A stretch of DNA of 41,913 nucleotides from an uncultured Bacteroidota bacterium (GTDB taxonomy: Bacteria > Bacteroidota > Bacteroidia > Bacteroidales > WCHB1-69): positions 1-41,913 of the forward strand of contig CACYHG010000036.1 of assembly GCA_902774175.1 (NCBI GenBank), written 5' to 3'. Positions 1 through 8,817 of the stretch are shown piece after piece (position 1 is the first letter of the stretch; every line of letters begins with the position of its first letter). Below the pieces are notes generated by a model, which ran no database searches, was not told where the DNA came from, and worked only from the letters and a program-made list of their open reading frames with translations. The position numbers and the translations under genes were made by a program.

Positions 1-2203
<2,203 letters not shown>

Positions 2204-2247
2204 AATCAACTGATTTATAGTTATTGTTTTGAAACATTATAAAAATG

Positions 2248-2255
2248 CAAAGGTA
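2248..2255 (-). promoter_or_regulatory. Bacteroidetes -7 box for valS
   Basis: On the minus strand this reads TACCTTTG, matching the Bacteroidetes sigma-ABfr -7 consensus TANNTTTG. It lies about 45 bases upstream of the valS ATG, giving a predicted leader near 38 nt. I see no TTTG -33 element at the usual 17-23 base spacing, so support is from the -7 box and position only. Confidence 0.5.
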
Positions 2256-2336
2256 CATGAAATAGCCATATGGTGAAGGAACGGAGGCAAAAAAAATTTT
2301 TTCCCTCCCATCAGAAAATGGTACATCTTTTTTTGT

Positions 2337-2344
2337 TACCTTTG
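2337..2344 (+). promoter_or_regulatory. Bacteroidetes -7 box for the outer-membrane protein gene
   Basis: TACCTTTG matches TANNTTTG and lies 28 bases before the ATG at 2373. With the valS box on the opposite strand at 2248-2255 it forms a divergent promoter region. The -33 element is not clear. Confidence 0.5.
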
Positions 2345-2372
2345 CAGCGTTTTATTTTTCACACTGAGCAAT

Positions 2373-3113
2373 ATGAAAAACAGATTGATTGTTAGTTTAT
2401 TGATGCTTTTTGCCGGCATGTCGGCAGCTTTTTCACAGGGTGACGCGCGTCCACGTCCCTTCGAATTGGGCGTGTTTGCCAGCCCCGCATTGAACTGGAT
2501 GCATTCCTCCACCGATGAATGCAACAACAAAGGTCTCTCCTTTTCCGGATCGTACGGCATAAACTTGGACATTAACATGTTCCAGGCAACATCCAACTAC
2601 TATCTCCGTACTGGAATCAACATTAAGCATTTAAAGGGAAAACTCACATACAATGATTTGAAAACTGTTGAAATTAAAAACGATTCCAACACAATTCTCA
2701 ATCATCAGCTCCAACCGATGGAAAGTTCCTTCAGCATGACCTACATCAGCATACCGACCGCACTGAAGCTACAGACCAATCCTTTGGGAGATTTCATTGT
2801 GTACAGTGTCTTCGGACTTGACAACTCCTTCTGTATCTCATCCAACCGTAAGGACAAGGAGGACGGGCAGGAGACCGCCAATCCTAAAGACAACATGAAA
2901 AACACATTACGTTTCCGCGAGGCACTGATGATTTCCATCGGAGGGGAATACATCATCAGCAACAACACCCGTCTTGCCGTTGGCCTTATGTTCAACAATG
3001 GATTCACCAACCTGTTTAACAAAAACTTCACCAACGCCTACAAGGACGGCAGCAGGGAAAAGGTTGTGGCCAATAACCGCACAATTGAACTGCAGATAGG
3101 CCTTATCTTCTAA
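2373..3113 (+). CDS. Outer-membrane beta-barrel protein (PorT-like)
   Basis: A 246-residue protein with an N-terminal signal peptide (MKNRLIVSLLMLFAGMSAAFS, cleavage probably just before QGD). The rest alternates polar and hydrophobic residues in strand-length blocks, for example FELGVFASPALNW, YYLRTGINIKHLKGKL, TYISIPTALKLQ and TRLAVGLMFNNGF. It ends in an aromatic beta-strand signature (TIELQIGLIF). This architecture and size match the outer-membrane beta-barrel family around PorT and related Bacteroidetes proteins. No enzyme motif is visible. Ligand and role are unknown. The start is the only ATG ahead of the signal peptide and sits 22 nt after the predicted start of transcription. The gene is divergent from valS and is followed by tRNA-Arg, so it appears monocistronic. 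Confidence 0.8.
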   Translation: MKNRLIVSLLMLFAGMSAAFSQGDARPRPFELGVFASPALNWMHSSTDECNNKGLSFSGSYGINLDINMFQATSNYYLRTGINIKHLKGKLTYNDLKTVEIKNDSNTILNHQLQPMESSFSMTYISIPTALKLQTNPLGDFIVYSVFGLDNSFCISSNRKDKEDGQETANPKDNMKNTLRFREALMISIGGEYIISNNTRLAVGLMFNNGFTNLFNKNFTNAYKDGSREKVVANNRTIELQIGLIF

Positions 3114-3136
3114 GTCTTAACTAAACTCTTCATAAA

Positions 3137-3210
3137 GGCTCCGTAGTTCAGCTGAATAGAACGTCAGATTCCGGTTCTGAAGGTCTTGGGTTTGAATCCC
3201 AACGGGGTCA
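3137..3210 (+). tRNA. tRNA-Arg, anticodon CCG
   Basis: A full cloverleaf of 74 nt can be folded. The acceptor stem is GGCTCCG/CGGGGTC with G-T wobbles at pairs 2 and 4. The D stem is GTTC/GAAC. The anticodon stem is TCAGA/TCTGA with loop TTCCGGT, giving anticodon CCG (3171-3173), which reads CGG arginine codons. The variable loop is AGGTC. The T stem is TTGGG/CCCAA with loop TTTGAAT, and the discriminator base is A. CCA is not encoded (the sequence continues CAAAG). An intrinsic terminator follows immediately, so the gene is probably a single transcription unit. Confidence 0.95.
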
Positions 3211-3226
3211 CAAAGCAAAAAAAGGT

Positions 3227-3263
3227 CAAAGTGAAAATTCATTTTCACTTTGGCATTTTTTTT
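3227..3263 (+). terminator. Intrinsic terminator after tRNA-Arg
   Basis: A perfect 11-bp inverted repeat, CAAAGTGAAAA / TTTTCACTTTG, encloses a 4-nt loop (TTCA). It is followed by a run of eight T at 3256-3263. The A-rich left side also gives a partial U-tract for transcription from the other strand. Confidence 0.85.
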
Positions 3264-3301
3264 GATTTGTAGGACGGCTGCCTGCGGGCTAAGGGATATC
3301 T

Positions 3302-3313
3302 AATCCCAACGGG
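3302..3313 (+). repeat. 12-bp copy of the tRNA-Arg 3' segment (possible att remnant)
   Basis: AATCCCAACGGG at 3302-3313 is identical to 3195-3206, the T-stem and acceptor part of tRNA-Arg just upstream. The copy lies at the boundary of an AT-rich stretch carrying the MNT/HEPN pair. This is the arrangement left by integration into a tRNA 3' end, but no integrase is present and 12 bp is short. It could also be a decayed tRNA tail. Confidence 0.35.
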
Positions 3314-3336
3314 TGTAGGACTGACACCGTTTTTTT
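3312..3336 (+). terminator. Short hairpin followed by T-run
   Basis: GGTGT (3312-3316) and ACACC (3324-3328) can pair around a 7-nt loop. After one G comes a run of seven T (3330-3336). The stem is only 5 bp, so this is a weak terminator candidate. It lies between the tRNA terminator and the MNT/HEPN operon. Confidence 0.35.
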
Positions 3337-3400
3337 GTGTAACTATACAATAAAAACATCCGATATGCGTTTTAACTGATGGTATTTTTTAGGAAAACAC

Positions 3401-3709
3401 ATGAAACGAACTGAAATCACACAAAGGATCAAAGAGGGTCTTTCAACGCTTCCATACGACATGGAGGTGTGGCTTTACGGCAGCGAAGCGCGGGGCGATG
3501 CCCGCCCGGATTCGGATATTGATTTGCTCATTCTGTTCAACAAACCTACCGTGGACGGAAAAAATGAGGATGACATCTTTAAAATCACCTACCCCATAGA
3601 AGTTGAAACCGGAGTAATCATCAATCCAGTGGTTCGTTCCATGGTTCAATGGGAATCAATGGTTACACCTTTCCGCATCAGTGTGGAACAAGACAGAATC
3701 AGATTATGA
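3401..3709 (+). CDS. mntA: MNT-type nucleotidyltransferase, probable antitoxin
   Basis: A 102-residue minimal nucleotidyltransferase. The sequence WLYGSEARGDARPDSDIDLL around residues 24-43 fits the GSX10DXD active-site pattern of MntA-type proteins. Members paired with HEPN toxins neutralise them by adding AMP to the HEPN protein. The third carboxylate common in larger nucleotidyltransferases is not obvious. The stop overlaps the start of the next gene (ATGA at 3706-3709), so the two are translationally coupled, as expected for an MNT/HEPN pair. The region is more AT-rich than the flanking housekeeping genes and sits just after tRNA-Arg, which suggests acquisition. The symbol reflects family only; activity as an antitoxin is inferred from the pairing. 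Confidence 0.8.
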   Translation: MKRTEITQRIKEGLSTLPYDMEVWLYGSEARGDARPDSDIDLLILFNKPTVDGKNEDDIFKITYPIEVETGVIINPVVRSMVQWESMVTPFRISVEQDRIRL

Positions 3710-4140
3710 GTCCGTTAAGCAAAAACAACCGATATGAAATAGTCCGTTTCCGGATAGAAAATGCTGTACGGACACTTGATGAGGCAGAAGTTCAGATCCA
3801 AAACAAATATTACAACACTGCTGTCAATCGCATGTATTATGCCTGTTACTATGCGATTTGCGCACTTCTTGTCGCTAATAACATCCATACAAAATCACAT
3901 GACGGTGTCAGGCGAATGATGAGCCTGCATTTCATCAAAACCGGTATTCTTCCAACTGAATTGGGAAGATATTATGGCCGATTGTTTTCCAACCGGTTAA
4001 CCGGTGATTACGATGATTTTTTCAGCCATGACAGGGCATCGGCAGAATCCTTATATCCAGAAGCTAAAGTTTTTGTGAATACAGTAAAGACGCTGGTGGA
4101 TGAATGGTTGGACAAACAGGCTGACAGCCAAAAGGCTTAG
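3706..4140 (+). CDS. HEPN-domain protein, probable toxin partner of the MNT gene
   Basis: A 144-residue helical protein of the HEPN superfamily (UPF0332-like). I chose the ATG at 3706 because it overlaps the stop of the MNT gene. The frame is also open to an earlier ATG at 3649, but that would overlap the upstream gene by 61 bases. YYNTAVNRMYYACYYAICAL near residues 35-54 and SHDGVRRMMSLHFIKTG near 64-80 are typical of the family. The second block holds R70-x4-H75, the R-x4-6-H arrangement of HEPN ribonucleases. The Tyr two residues after that His, which is AMP-modified in HepT, is Ile77 here. Another Tyr may be the target, or the mechanism may differ. A GDYDDF motif near 109 is also typical. 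Ribonuclease toxicity is inferred, not visible. Confidence 0.75.
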   Translation: MSPLSKNNRYEIVRFRIENAVRTLDEAEVQIQNKYYNTAVNRMYYACYYAICALLVANNIHTKSHDGVRRMMSLHFIKTGILPTELGRYYGRLFSNRLTGDYDDFFSHDRASAESLYPEAKVFVNTVKTLVDEWLDKQADSQKA

Positions 4141-4222
4141 AATTATTTAATATCCTAAACGGTTAATAACAAAATAGATAAAAAAATCCCCATAATTCCA
4201 TTTTTTCTATTAGTTTTTTTCA

Positions 4223-4230
4223 TAATTTTG
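4223..4230 (+). promoter_or_regulatory. Bacteroidetes -7 box upstream of gatE
   Basis: TAATTTTG matches TANNTTTG and lies 66 bases before the predicted GTG start of gatE. It is the only such element in the AT-rich gap 4141-4296, so it probably drives the gatE-gatD operon. No convincing -33 TTTG is present. Confidence 0.5.
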
Positions 4231-4296
4231 GCAGTTTGTAACATACACTGGAAGTATTAATATAATTTTTTGATAACCAAATAAAAACATTTCATA

Positions 4297-6252
4297 GTGA
4301 AAACGATAAATCCGCAAGAGAACTACGAATTGAGCAAAAAGGCCATCGGATACGTGGACCGCAAGGAGGCCACACAAGCCGATTACGACCGTATCGGCTT
4401 CATGTCCGGACTGGAGACACACCAGCAGTTAGCCACAAAGGAGAAACTTTTCTGCCATTGCCCGGCAGGCATTTTCCAGAAACCCGACGAATACGATGCG
4501 GAGCTGCTCCGCCACATGCGTCCCACCCTGTCCGAAATGGGCGGCTACGACGGCACGGCACTGATGGAGTTCAAGACCCGCAAGAACATTGTATATAGGA
4601 TTTCCCACAAGACCGCCTGCACCTACGATGTCGACGACACGCCTCCGTTCCCCCTGAACCGTGAGGCCCTGCAGTATGCGCTGGAAATTGCGCTGGCATC
4701 CAAGCTGAACATCGTGGGCGAGGTGCATGTGACCCGCAAGCAGTATCTGGACGGCTCCATCCCCACCGGATTCCAAAGGACAGCCATTCTGGGCGTGGAG
4801 GGAGAAATTCCGTTGAAGAACAAAAAGGTGCGTCTGATCCAGCTGAGCGTGGAGGAGGATGCGTGCCGCGAAGTCTCCGACATCGGCCACACCCGCATAT
4901 ACCGCACCGACCGTCTGGGAATGCCGCTGATTGAGACCGTCACCGCACCGGAACTGAAGAATCCTGACGAGGTTAAGGAGGCAGCCCAGTACATCCGCTT
5001 CCTCAACCGCAGCACCGGCCGTGTGCGCACCGGAATGGGCGCAGGCCGCCAGGATGTGAATGTGAGCTGCAAGGGCGGCACCCGCATCGAGGTGAAGGGA
5101 GTCTCCCACAACAAATGGATTCCTGATGTGACCCATTACGAATGTTTCCGCCAGTGGGCCCTGCTCGCCATCCGCGACACGCTGAAAAAGCGCATCAAAA
5201 AGGAGGATTGGAAAATGGGCGTGCTGGAACTGGACCCGAAAAAATACAAATTCTATTTCACACCCATCACCGATGCCATCGGACGTGGCGAAAAGCTCTA
5301 TGCGGTCAACCTGCCGAAGTTCGCAGGGCTGCTCTCCCACTTCTGCCAGCCTGGCCGCCCCTTCTACGATGAGTTTGTGGGCCGCCTGAAGGTGATTGCC
5401 TGCTTGGAAAGACCCAACATGGCCACCAGCGAGGACATCGACGATGTGGTGAGCGACCACGTGTTCGACCAGGTTCGCGCACAGATGAACGCCTCCGAGG
5501 AGGATGCGCAGATAATTTTCTGGGCGCCGGAGGATGATGTTAAGACAGCTCTTGAGACCATCGAGGAGCGCGCCCTGATGACCTTTGACGGTGTTCCAAA
5601 CGAGACCCGCAAGGTTATGTATGACGCAACCACCATCTTCGAGCGCGTGCTGCCGGGCGCCGACCGCATGTATCCCGACACCGACTCCGCCCCCATCCCA
5701 TTGAGCAACGACTATATCGAAAGCCTGCGGAAGAACATCCCCGACGAGGTGGCCGACCGCTATGTGCAGTGCACAAAGTGGGGCATTCCGGAGGATTGCT
5801 TCGACTACATTTTCACCTATAACCATTTCCCGCGCATCAGGCAGATTGTGGAGGAGACCGGCATGTCGCCAAAATTTGTCGGCACGCTCTTCGGCCACAC
5901 GCTGCGGCACCTCCACGGGCAGTACGGGGAGATACCTTTCTGCACCTGCCGCATCGCCAAGATGCTTGCCTTCCTGAAGGCGGAGAACATCCACCCGGCC
6001 ATTGCCAAAAAGATGCTGAAGGTGATGTTTGAGGATCCGGAGATGGATTTTGCAGACATCCTGACGGTAATCGGCTTCCAGAAGATGGATGCGAAGGAGC
6101 TTAAGGAGAAGGCCAAGGAACTCGCCAAGGCGCCCTTCACCCCGAACCGCAAGGACACCAAACCATGCGACAAGGTGAACAGCATCATGGGCGAGCTCAG
6201 CCTGATGGGCTTAGGCAACATGAACCTTGGGGAACTGGCCAAGGAAATTTAA
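4297..6252 (+). CDS. gatE: Glutamyl-tRNA(Gln) amidotransferase subunit E (archaeal type)
   Basis: In GatDE this is the subunit that phosphorylates misacylated Glu-tRNA(Gln) and amidates it to Gln-tRNA(Gln). The 651-residue length fits GatE (about 620-650) rather than bacterial GatB (about 475). The kinase-like core shows GLETHQQLATKEKLFCHC (residues 38-55), RPTLSEMGGYDG, DDTPPFPLN, TRKQYLDGSIPTGFQRT, LSVEEDACR, YRTDRLGMPLIE, GMGAGRQDVNVS and RIEVKGVSHNKWIP. A GatE-specific AspRS-like insertion follows, with KLYAVNLPKFAGLL and CQPGRPFYDEF. Next come GVPNETRK and DRMYPDTDSAPIPL, and a YqeY-like tail ending MGELSLMGLGNMNLGELAKE. Start is GTG at 4297; no ATG precedes the conserved core in frame. 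gatD follows after 25 bp. GatE is classically archaeal, so its presence here is notable. Confidence 0.93.
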   Translation: MKTINPQENYELSKKAIGYVDRKEATQADYDRIGFMSGLETHQQLATKEKLFCHCPAGIFQKPDEYDAELLRHMRPTLSEMGGYDGTALMEFKTRKNIVYRISHKTACTYDVDDTPPFPLNREALQYALEIALASKLNIVGEVHVTRKQYLDGSIPTGFQRTAILGVEGEIPLKNKKVRLIQLSVEEDACREVSDIGHTRIYRTDRLGMPLIETVTAPELKNPDEVKEAAQYIRFLNRSTGRVRTGMGAGRQDVNVSCKGGTRIEVKGVSHNKWIPDVTHYECFRQWALLAIRDTLKKRIKKEDWKMGVLELDPKKYKFYFTPITDAIGRGEKLYAVNLPKFAGLLSHFCQPGRPFYDEFVGRLKVIACLERPNMATSEDIDDVVSDHVFDQVRAQMNASEEDAQIIFWAPEDDVKTALETIEERALMTFDGVPNETRKVMYDATTIFERVLPGADRMYPDTDSAPIPLSNDYIESLRKNIPDEVADRYVQCTKWGIPEDCFDYIFTYNHFPRIRQIVEETGMSPKFVGTLFGHTLRHLHGQYGEIPFCTCRIAKMLAFLKAENIHPAIAKKMLKVMFEDPEMDFADILTVIGFQKMDAKELKEKAKELAKAPFTPNRKDTKPCDKVNSIMGELSLMGLGNMNLGELAKEI

Positions 6253-6277
6253 TTTTTAACCCGAAAAAAGAGAAAAC

Positions 6278-7735
6278 ATGGACGATAAGACATTTCAAGG
6301 TTACAAAGGAAGAGCACTTGACATTTTGAAAAAATACGACGTGCACGTCTGGGACAAGGCCGAAGTGGAGACCACCCGCGGACATTTCAGCGGCAAAATC
6401 CTGCCGAGAGCCGAGAACACCGACGACCTGCACATTGTGATGAAGGTGATAACCGGCTACAACATCGGTTTGGACATCACAACCATCACCGGCATGAAGG
6501 GCGAACGCGACCCGCAGCCCAACTTCAAGATTCCGGAGAAGGAATTCCCCTACACCCCGGGACTGCCACATGTGAAGCTGTTGGGCACCGGCGGCACCAT
6601 CGCCTCCCGTCTGGACTACCGCACCGGTGCGGTGATTCCGGCCTTCTCGCCGGGCGAACTGTACGGCGCGGTTCCCGAGCTGGCCGACATCTGCAATCTG
6701 GACACAGAAAAGGTGTTCGCAGTCTTCTCTGAAAACATGTCCCCCAAGGAATACATGGCTTTAGCCAACAAAATCGGTGATGAGATCAAGGCCGGCATTG
6801 ACGGCATTGTGATCGGCCACGGGACCGACACCTTAGCCCACACCGCCACCGCATTGACCTACATGTGCCAGAACCTGCCGATGCCTGTGGTGCTGGTAGG
6901 TTCGCAGCGCTCCTCCGACCGCCCGAGTTCGGACGCTGCGTTGAACCTGATGCACGCCATGACCGCCGCCGGACACGGTGACATTGCGGAGGTGATGGTC
7001 TGCATGTTCGGCCCCACCTCGGACGAATACGGATTCCTGCACCGCGGCACCCGCGTGCGCAAGATGCACTCCTCCTACCGCTCCACCTTCCGTACCATCG
7101 GCGACACGCCGTTGGCCACCATCGACAGGAAGAACGGTGTCAGACCCATCAAGGAGGTCTATAACCACCGTCGCAAAAACCAGGAGCGCAAGGTTGAGGT
7201 CATCACCGACCTGGAAAGCTACAAGGCGAGCATCGCGGCCAACGACCACAACACCTCCCGCATTGTCCCTGTGTTCGATGACCGTGTTGCAATACTTTAC
7301 TACTATCCGGGCATGAAGCCGGACGTACTGGAGTCTTTGATTGACAGAGGATACAAGGGCATTGTGTGGGACGGCACCGGCTTGGGCCACGTGAACAAGG
7401 GAATGTTCGAGGCCATCCAGAAGGCGACCGATGCAGGCATCCACCAGTACATGTGCGTGCAGACCATCTGGGGATACACCCACATGTTCGTATACGACAC
7501 CGGACGTGACCTGATGGCGCGCGGCATCATCCCCGCCGACAACATGCTGGCCGAATCCGCCTACATCAAGTTGGGCTGGGCACTCGGCCTTACGCATGAC
7601 CGCGAGGAGGTGCGCAAGCTGATGCTCACCCCCATCAACAGCGAGACCACACCGCGTGAGCCTTACGACGGCTACCTGATTTACCAGGGCGGCGTTCCGG
7701 AGGTGGAGGAATTCGTACACAAAGTACATAAATAA
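6278..7735 (+). CDS. gatD: Glutamyl-tRNA(Gln) amidotransferase subunit D (archaeal type)
   Basis: GatD is an asparaginase-like amidase that releases ammonia from Gln or Asn and passes it to GatE. The 485-residue protein has the GatD-specific N-terminal domain (GYKGRALDIL, RAENTDDLHIVMKVITGYNIGLDI, residues 9-67), absent from ordinary asparaginases. The amidase domain follows: LLGTGGTIASRLDYRTGAV with nucleophile Thr107, GHGTDTLAHTA with Thr183 and Asp184, GSQRSSDRPSSDAALN, and RKMHSS with Lys262. This is the complete Thr-Thr-Asp-Lys set. GIVWDGTGLGHV and a MLAESAYIKLGWALG segment match the GatD C-terminal half. It is 25 bp after gatE and 8 bp before the MORN gene. A plain asparaginase (AnsA/AnsB, about 330-350 residues) is ruled out by length and the N-terminal domain. 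Confidence 0.94.
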   Translation: MDDKTFQGYKGRALDILKKYDVHVWDKAEVETTRGHFSGKILPRAENTDDLHIVMKVITGYNIGLDITTITGMKGERDPQPNFKIPEKEFPYTPGLPHVKLLGTGGTIASRLDYRTGAVIPAFSPGELYGAVPELADICNLDTEKVFAVFSENMSPKEYMALANKIGDEIKAGIDGIVIGHGTDTLAHTATALTYMCQNLPMPVVLVGSQRSSDRPSSDAALNLMHAMTAAGHGDIAEVMVCMFGPTSDEYGFLHRGTRVRKMHSSYRSTFRTIGDTPLATIDRKNGVRPIKEVYNHRRKNQERKVEVITDLESYKASIAANDHNTSRIVPVFDDRVAILYYYPGMKPDVLESLIDRGYKGIVWDGTGLGHVNKGMFEAIQKATDAGIHQYMCVQTIWGYTHMFVYDTGRDLMARGIIPADNMLAESAYIKLGWALGLTHDREEVRKLMLTPINSETTPREPYDGYLIYQGGVPEVEEFVHKVHK

Positions 7736-7743
7736 TATTGTAT

Positions 7744-8787
7744 ATGAAAAAGCTGTTAATTATTGTATGCTGCATTTCACTTGCAGGATTCGCCCACTCA
7801 CAATCCGACACCCTGAACCGGACAGACAAGTTCGGGAAAAAGTACGGCTATTGGAAAGTGTATGACGACCACAAGGTGCTGCAGTATGAAGGAAGGTTCT
7901 ACAATGGGGAACCTGTCGGAAAGATGACCCATTACTACCCGAGCGGCAAGATAATGAGTGTTTCCGTATACACGCCCAATTCACCCAAGGTCACCTGCAC
8001 GATGTACCACGAAAATGGCAGGGTTTCCGCCGAAGGGCTGTTCATCAACAAGAAGAAGGACGGCCAGTGGAAATACTACAACGCCGCAGGCAAGCTGATT
8101 TCCGAGGAGAATTACGTGAACTGCCAGAAATCCGGGCCGTTCCGCATCTATTCTCCGGCCAACGGAGTGATTCTGGAGGAGATCAACTGGAAGAACGACA
8201 AGAAGGAGGGACCTGCCTACAACAATTTCAGCAACGGAAAGCTGCGCCTGAAGATGTCCTACAAGGACAACAAGATGGACGGTCCGTTTGAAAACTACTA
8301 CGAAACCGGCGAGCTCTGGACAAAAGGCGCCTACAAGGCCGATTTCCGCGAAGGGATTTGGACAACCTATAACCAGAAAGGACAGGAGATTGTTGTCCAG
8401 ACCATCGTAAAGGGCAACGTGACGGACATGGTATTGGGATTCAACAGCAAAGGGCAATGGATCAAATTGAACATCAAGGCCATCGCCTATTTCTACCAGG
8501 CACCGACAGAGATAATGGTGGTGCTGAAAAACAAAAAGAGAATTCCGGTACAGGATGTCACGATAGAGGAAATCGCCAAGCGTGCCGGTGCTGAAAACTT
8601 CACATTCATCAACGAAAATGTGCTGAGTTCCTACACCGCCATCAAAAAAGTGACCCCGACAAACCCGCAGGACGATGAGGCGGTGATAATGCTGAAACCG
8701 GATCCGGACTTTGAGGTTATCTGCGACGGCGACTACTACAAGATGCTGAAAAGCCTGATTAACGGAGAGGCGCCCAAATTGGACTAA
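7744..8787 (+). CDS. Secreted MORN-repeat (YwqK-like) protein
   Basis: A 347-residue exported protein with signal peptide MKKLLIIVCCISLAGFAHSQ. Residues about 30-215 hold repeated MORN-variant units of the pattern Y-x-G-x-x-x-x-x-x-x-G-x-W/M-x-x-Y/F-Y. Examples are YEGRFYNGEPVGKMTHYYPS, KKKDGQWKYYNAAGKL, NCQKSGPFRIYSPANG, KKEGPAYNNFSNGKL, NKMDGPFENYYETGEL and FREGIWTTYNQKGQE. The last ~130 residues are not repetitive and I do not recognise them. Such proteins are common in Bacteroidetes envelopes but their function is mostly unknown. The ATG at 7744 is preferred because it starts the signal peptide directly; an in-frame TTG at 7738 would add two residues. It sits 8 bp after gatD and 30 bp before the porin-like gene, so it probably shares their transcript. 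Confidence 0.82.
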   Translation: MKKLLIIVCCISLAGFAHSQSDTLNRTDKFGKKYGYWKVYDDHKVLQYEGRFYNGEPVGKMTHYYPSGKIMSVSVYTPNSPKVTCTMYHENGRVSAEGLFINKKKDGQWKYYNAAGKLISEENYVNCQKSGPFRIYSPANGVILEEINWKNDKKEGPAYNNFSNGKLRLKMSYKDNKMDGPFENYYETGELWTKGAYKADFREGIWTTYNQKGQEIVVQTIVKGNVTDMVLGFNSKGQWIKLNIKAIAYFYQAPTEIMVVLKNKKRIPVQDVTIEEIAKRAGAENFTFINENVLSSYTAIKKVTPTNPQDDEAVIMLKPDPDFEVICDGDYYKMLKSLINGEAPKLD

Positions 8788-8817
8788 CCTCCGCCCGCCA
8801 CTTTTCAAACGGATTCA

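Noticed and set aside
3264..3336. A second tRNA gene after tRNA-Arg
   Set aside because: Only the 12-base T-stem/acceptor segment matches; no cloverleaf can be formed.
4429..5994. 521-codon minus-strand frame opposite gatE
   Set aside because: Antisense to strongly conserved GatE; His/Leu/Val-rich product typical of a shadow frame.
6278..7735. Reading gatD as a simple L-asparaginase
   Set aside because: About 95 extra N-terminal residues matching GatD and adjacency to GatE make the amidotransferase subunit much more likely.
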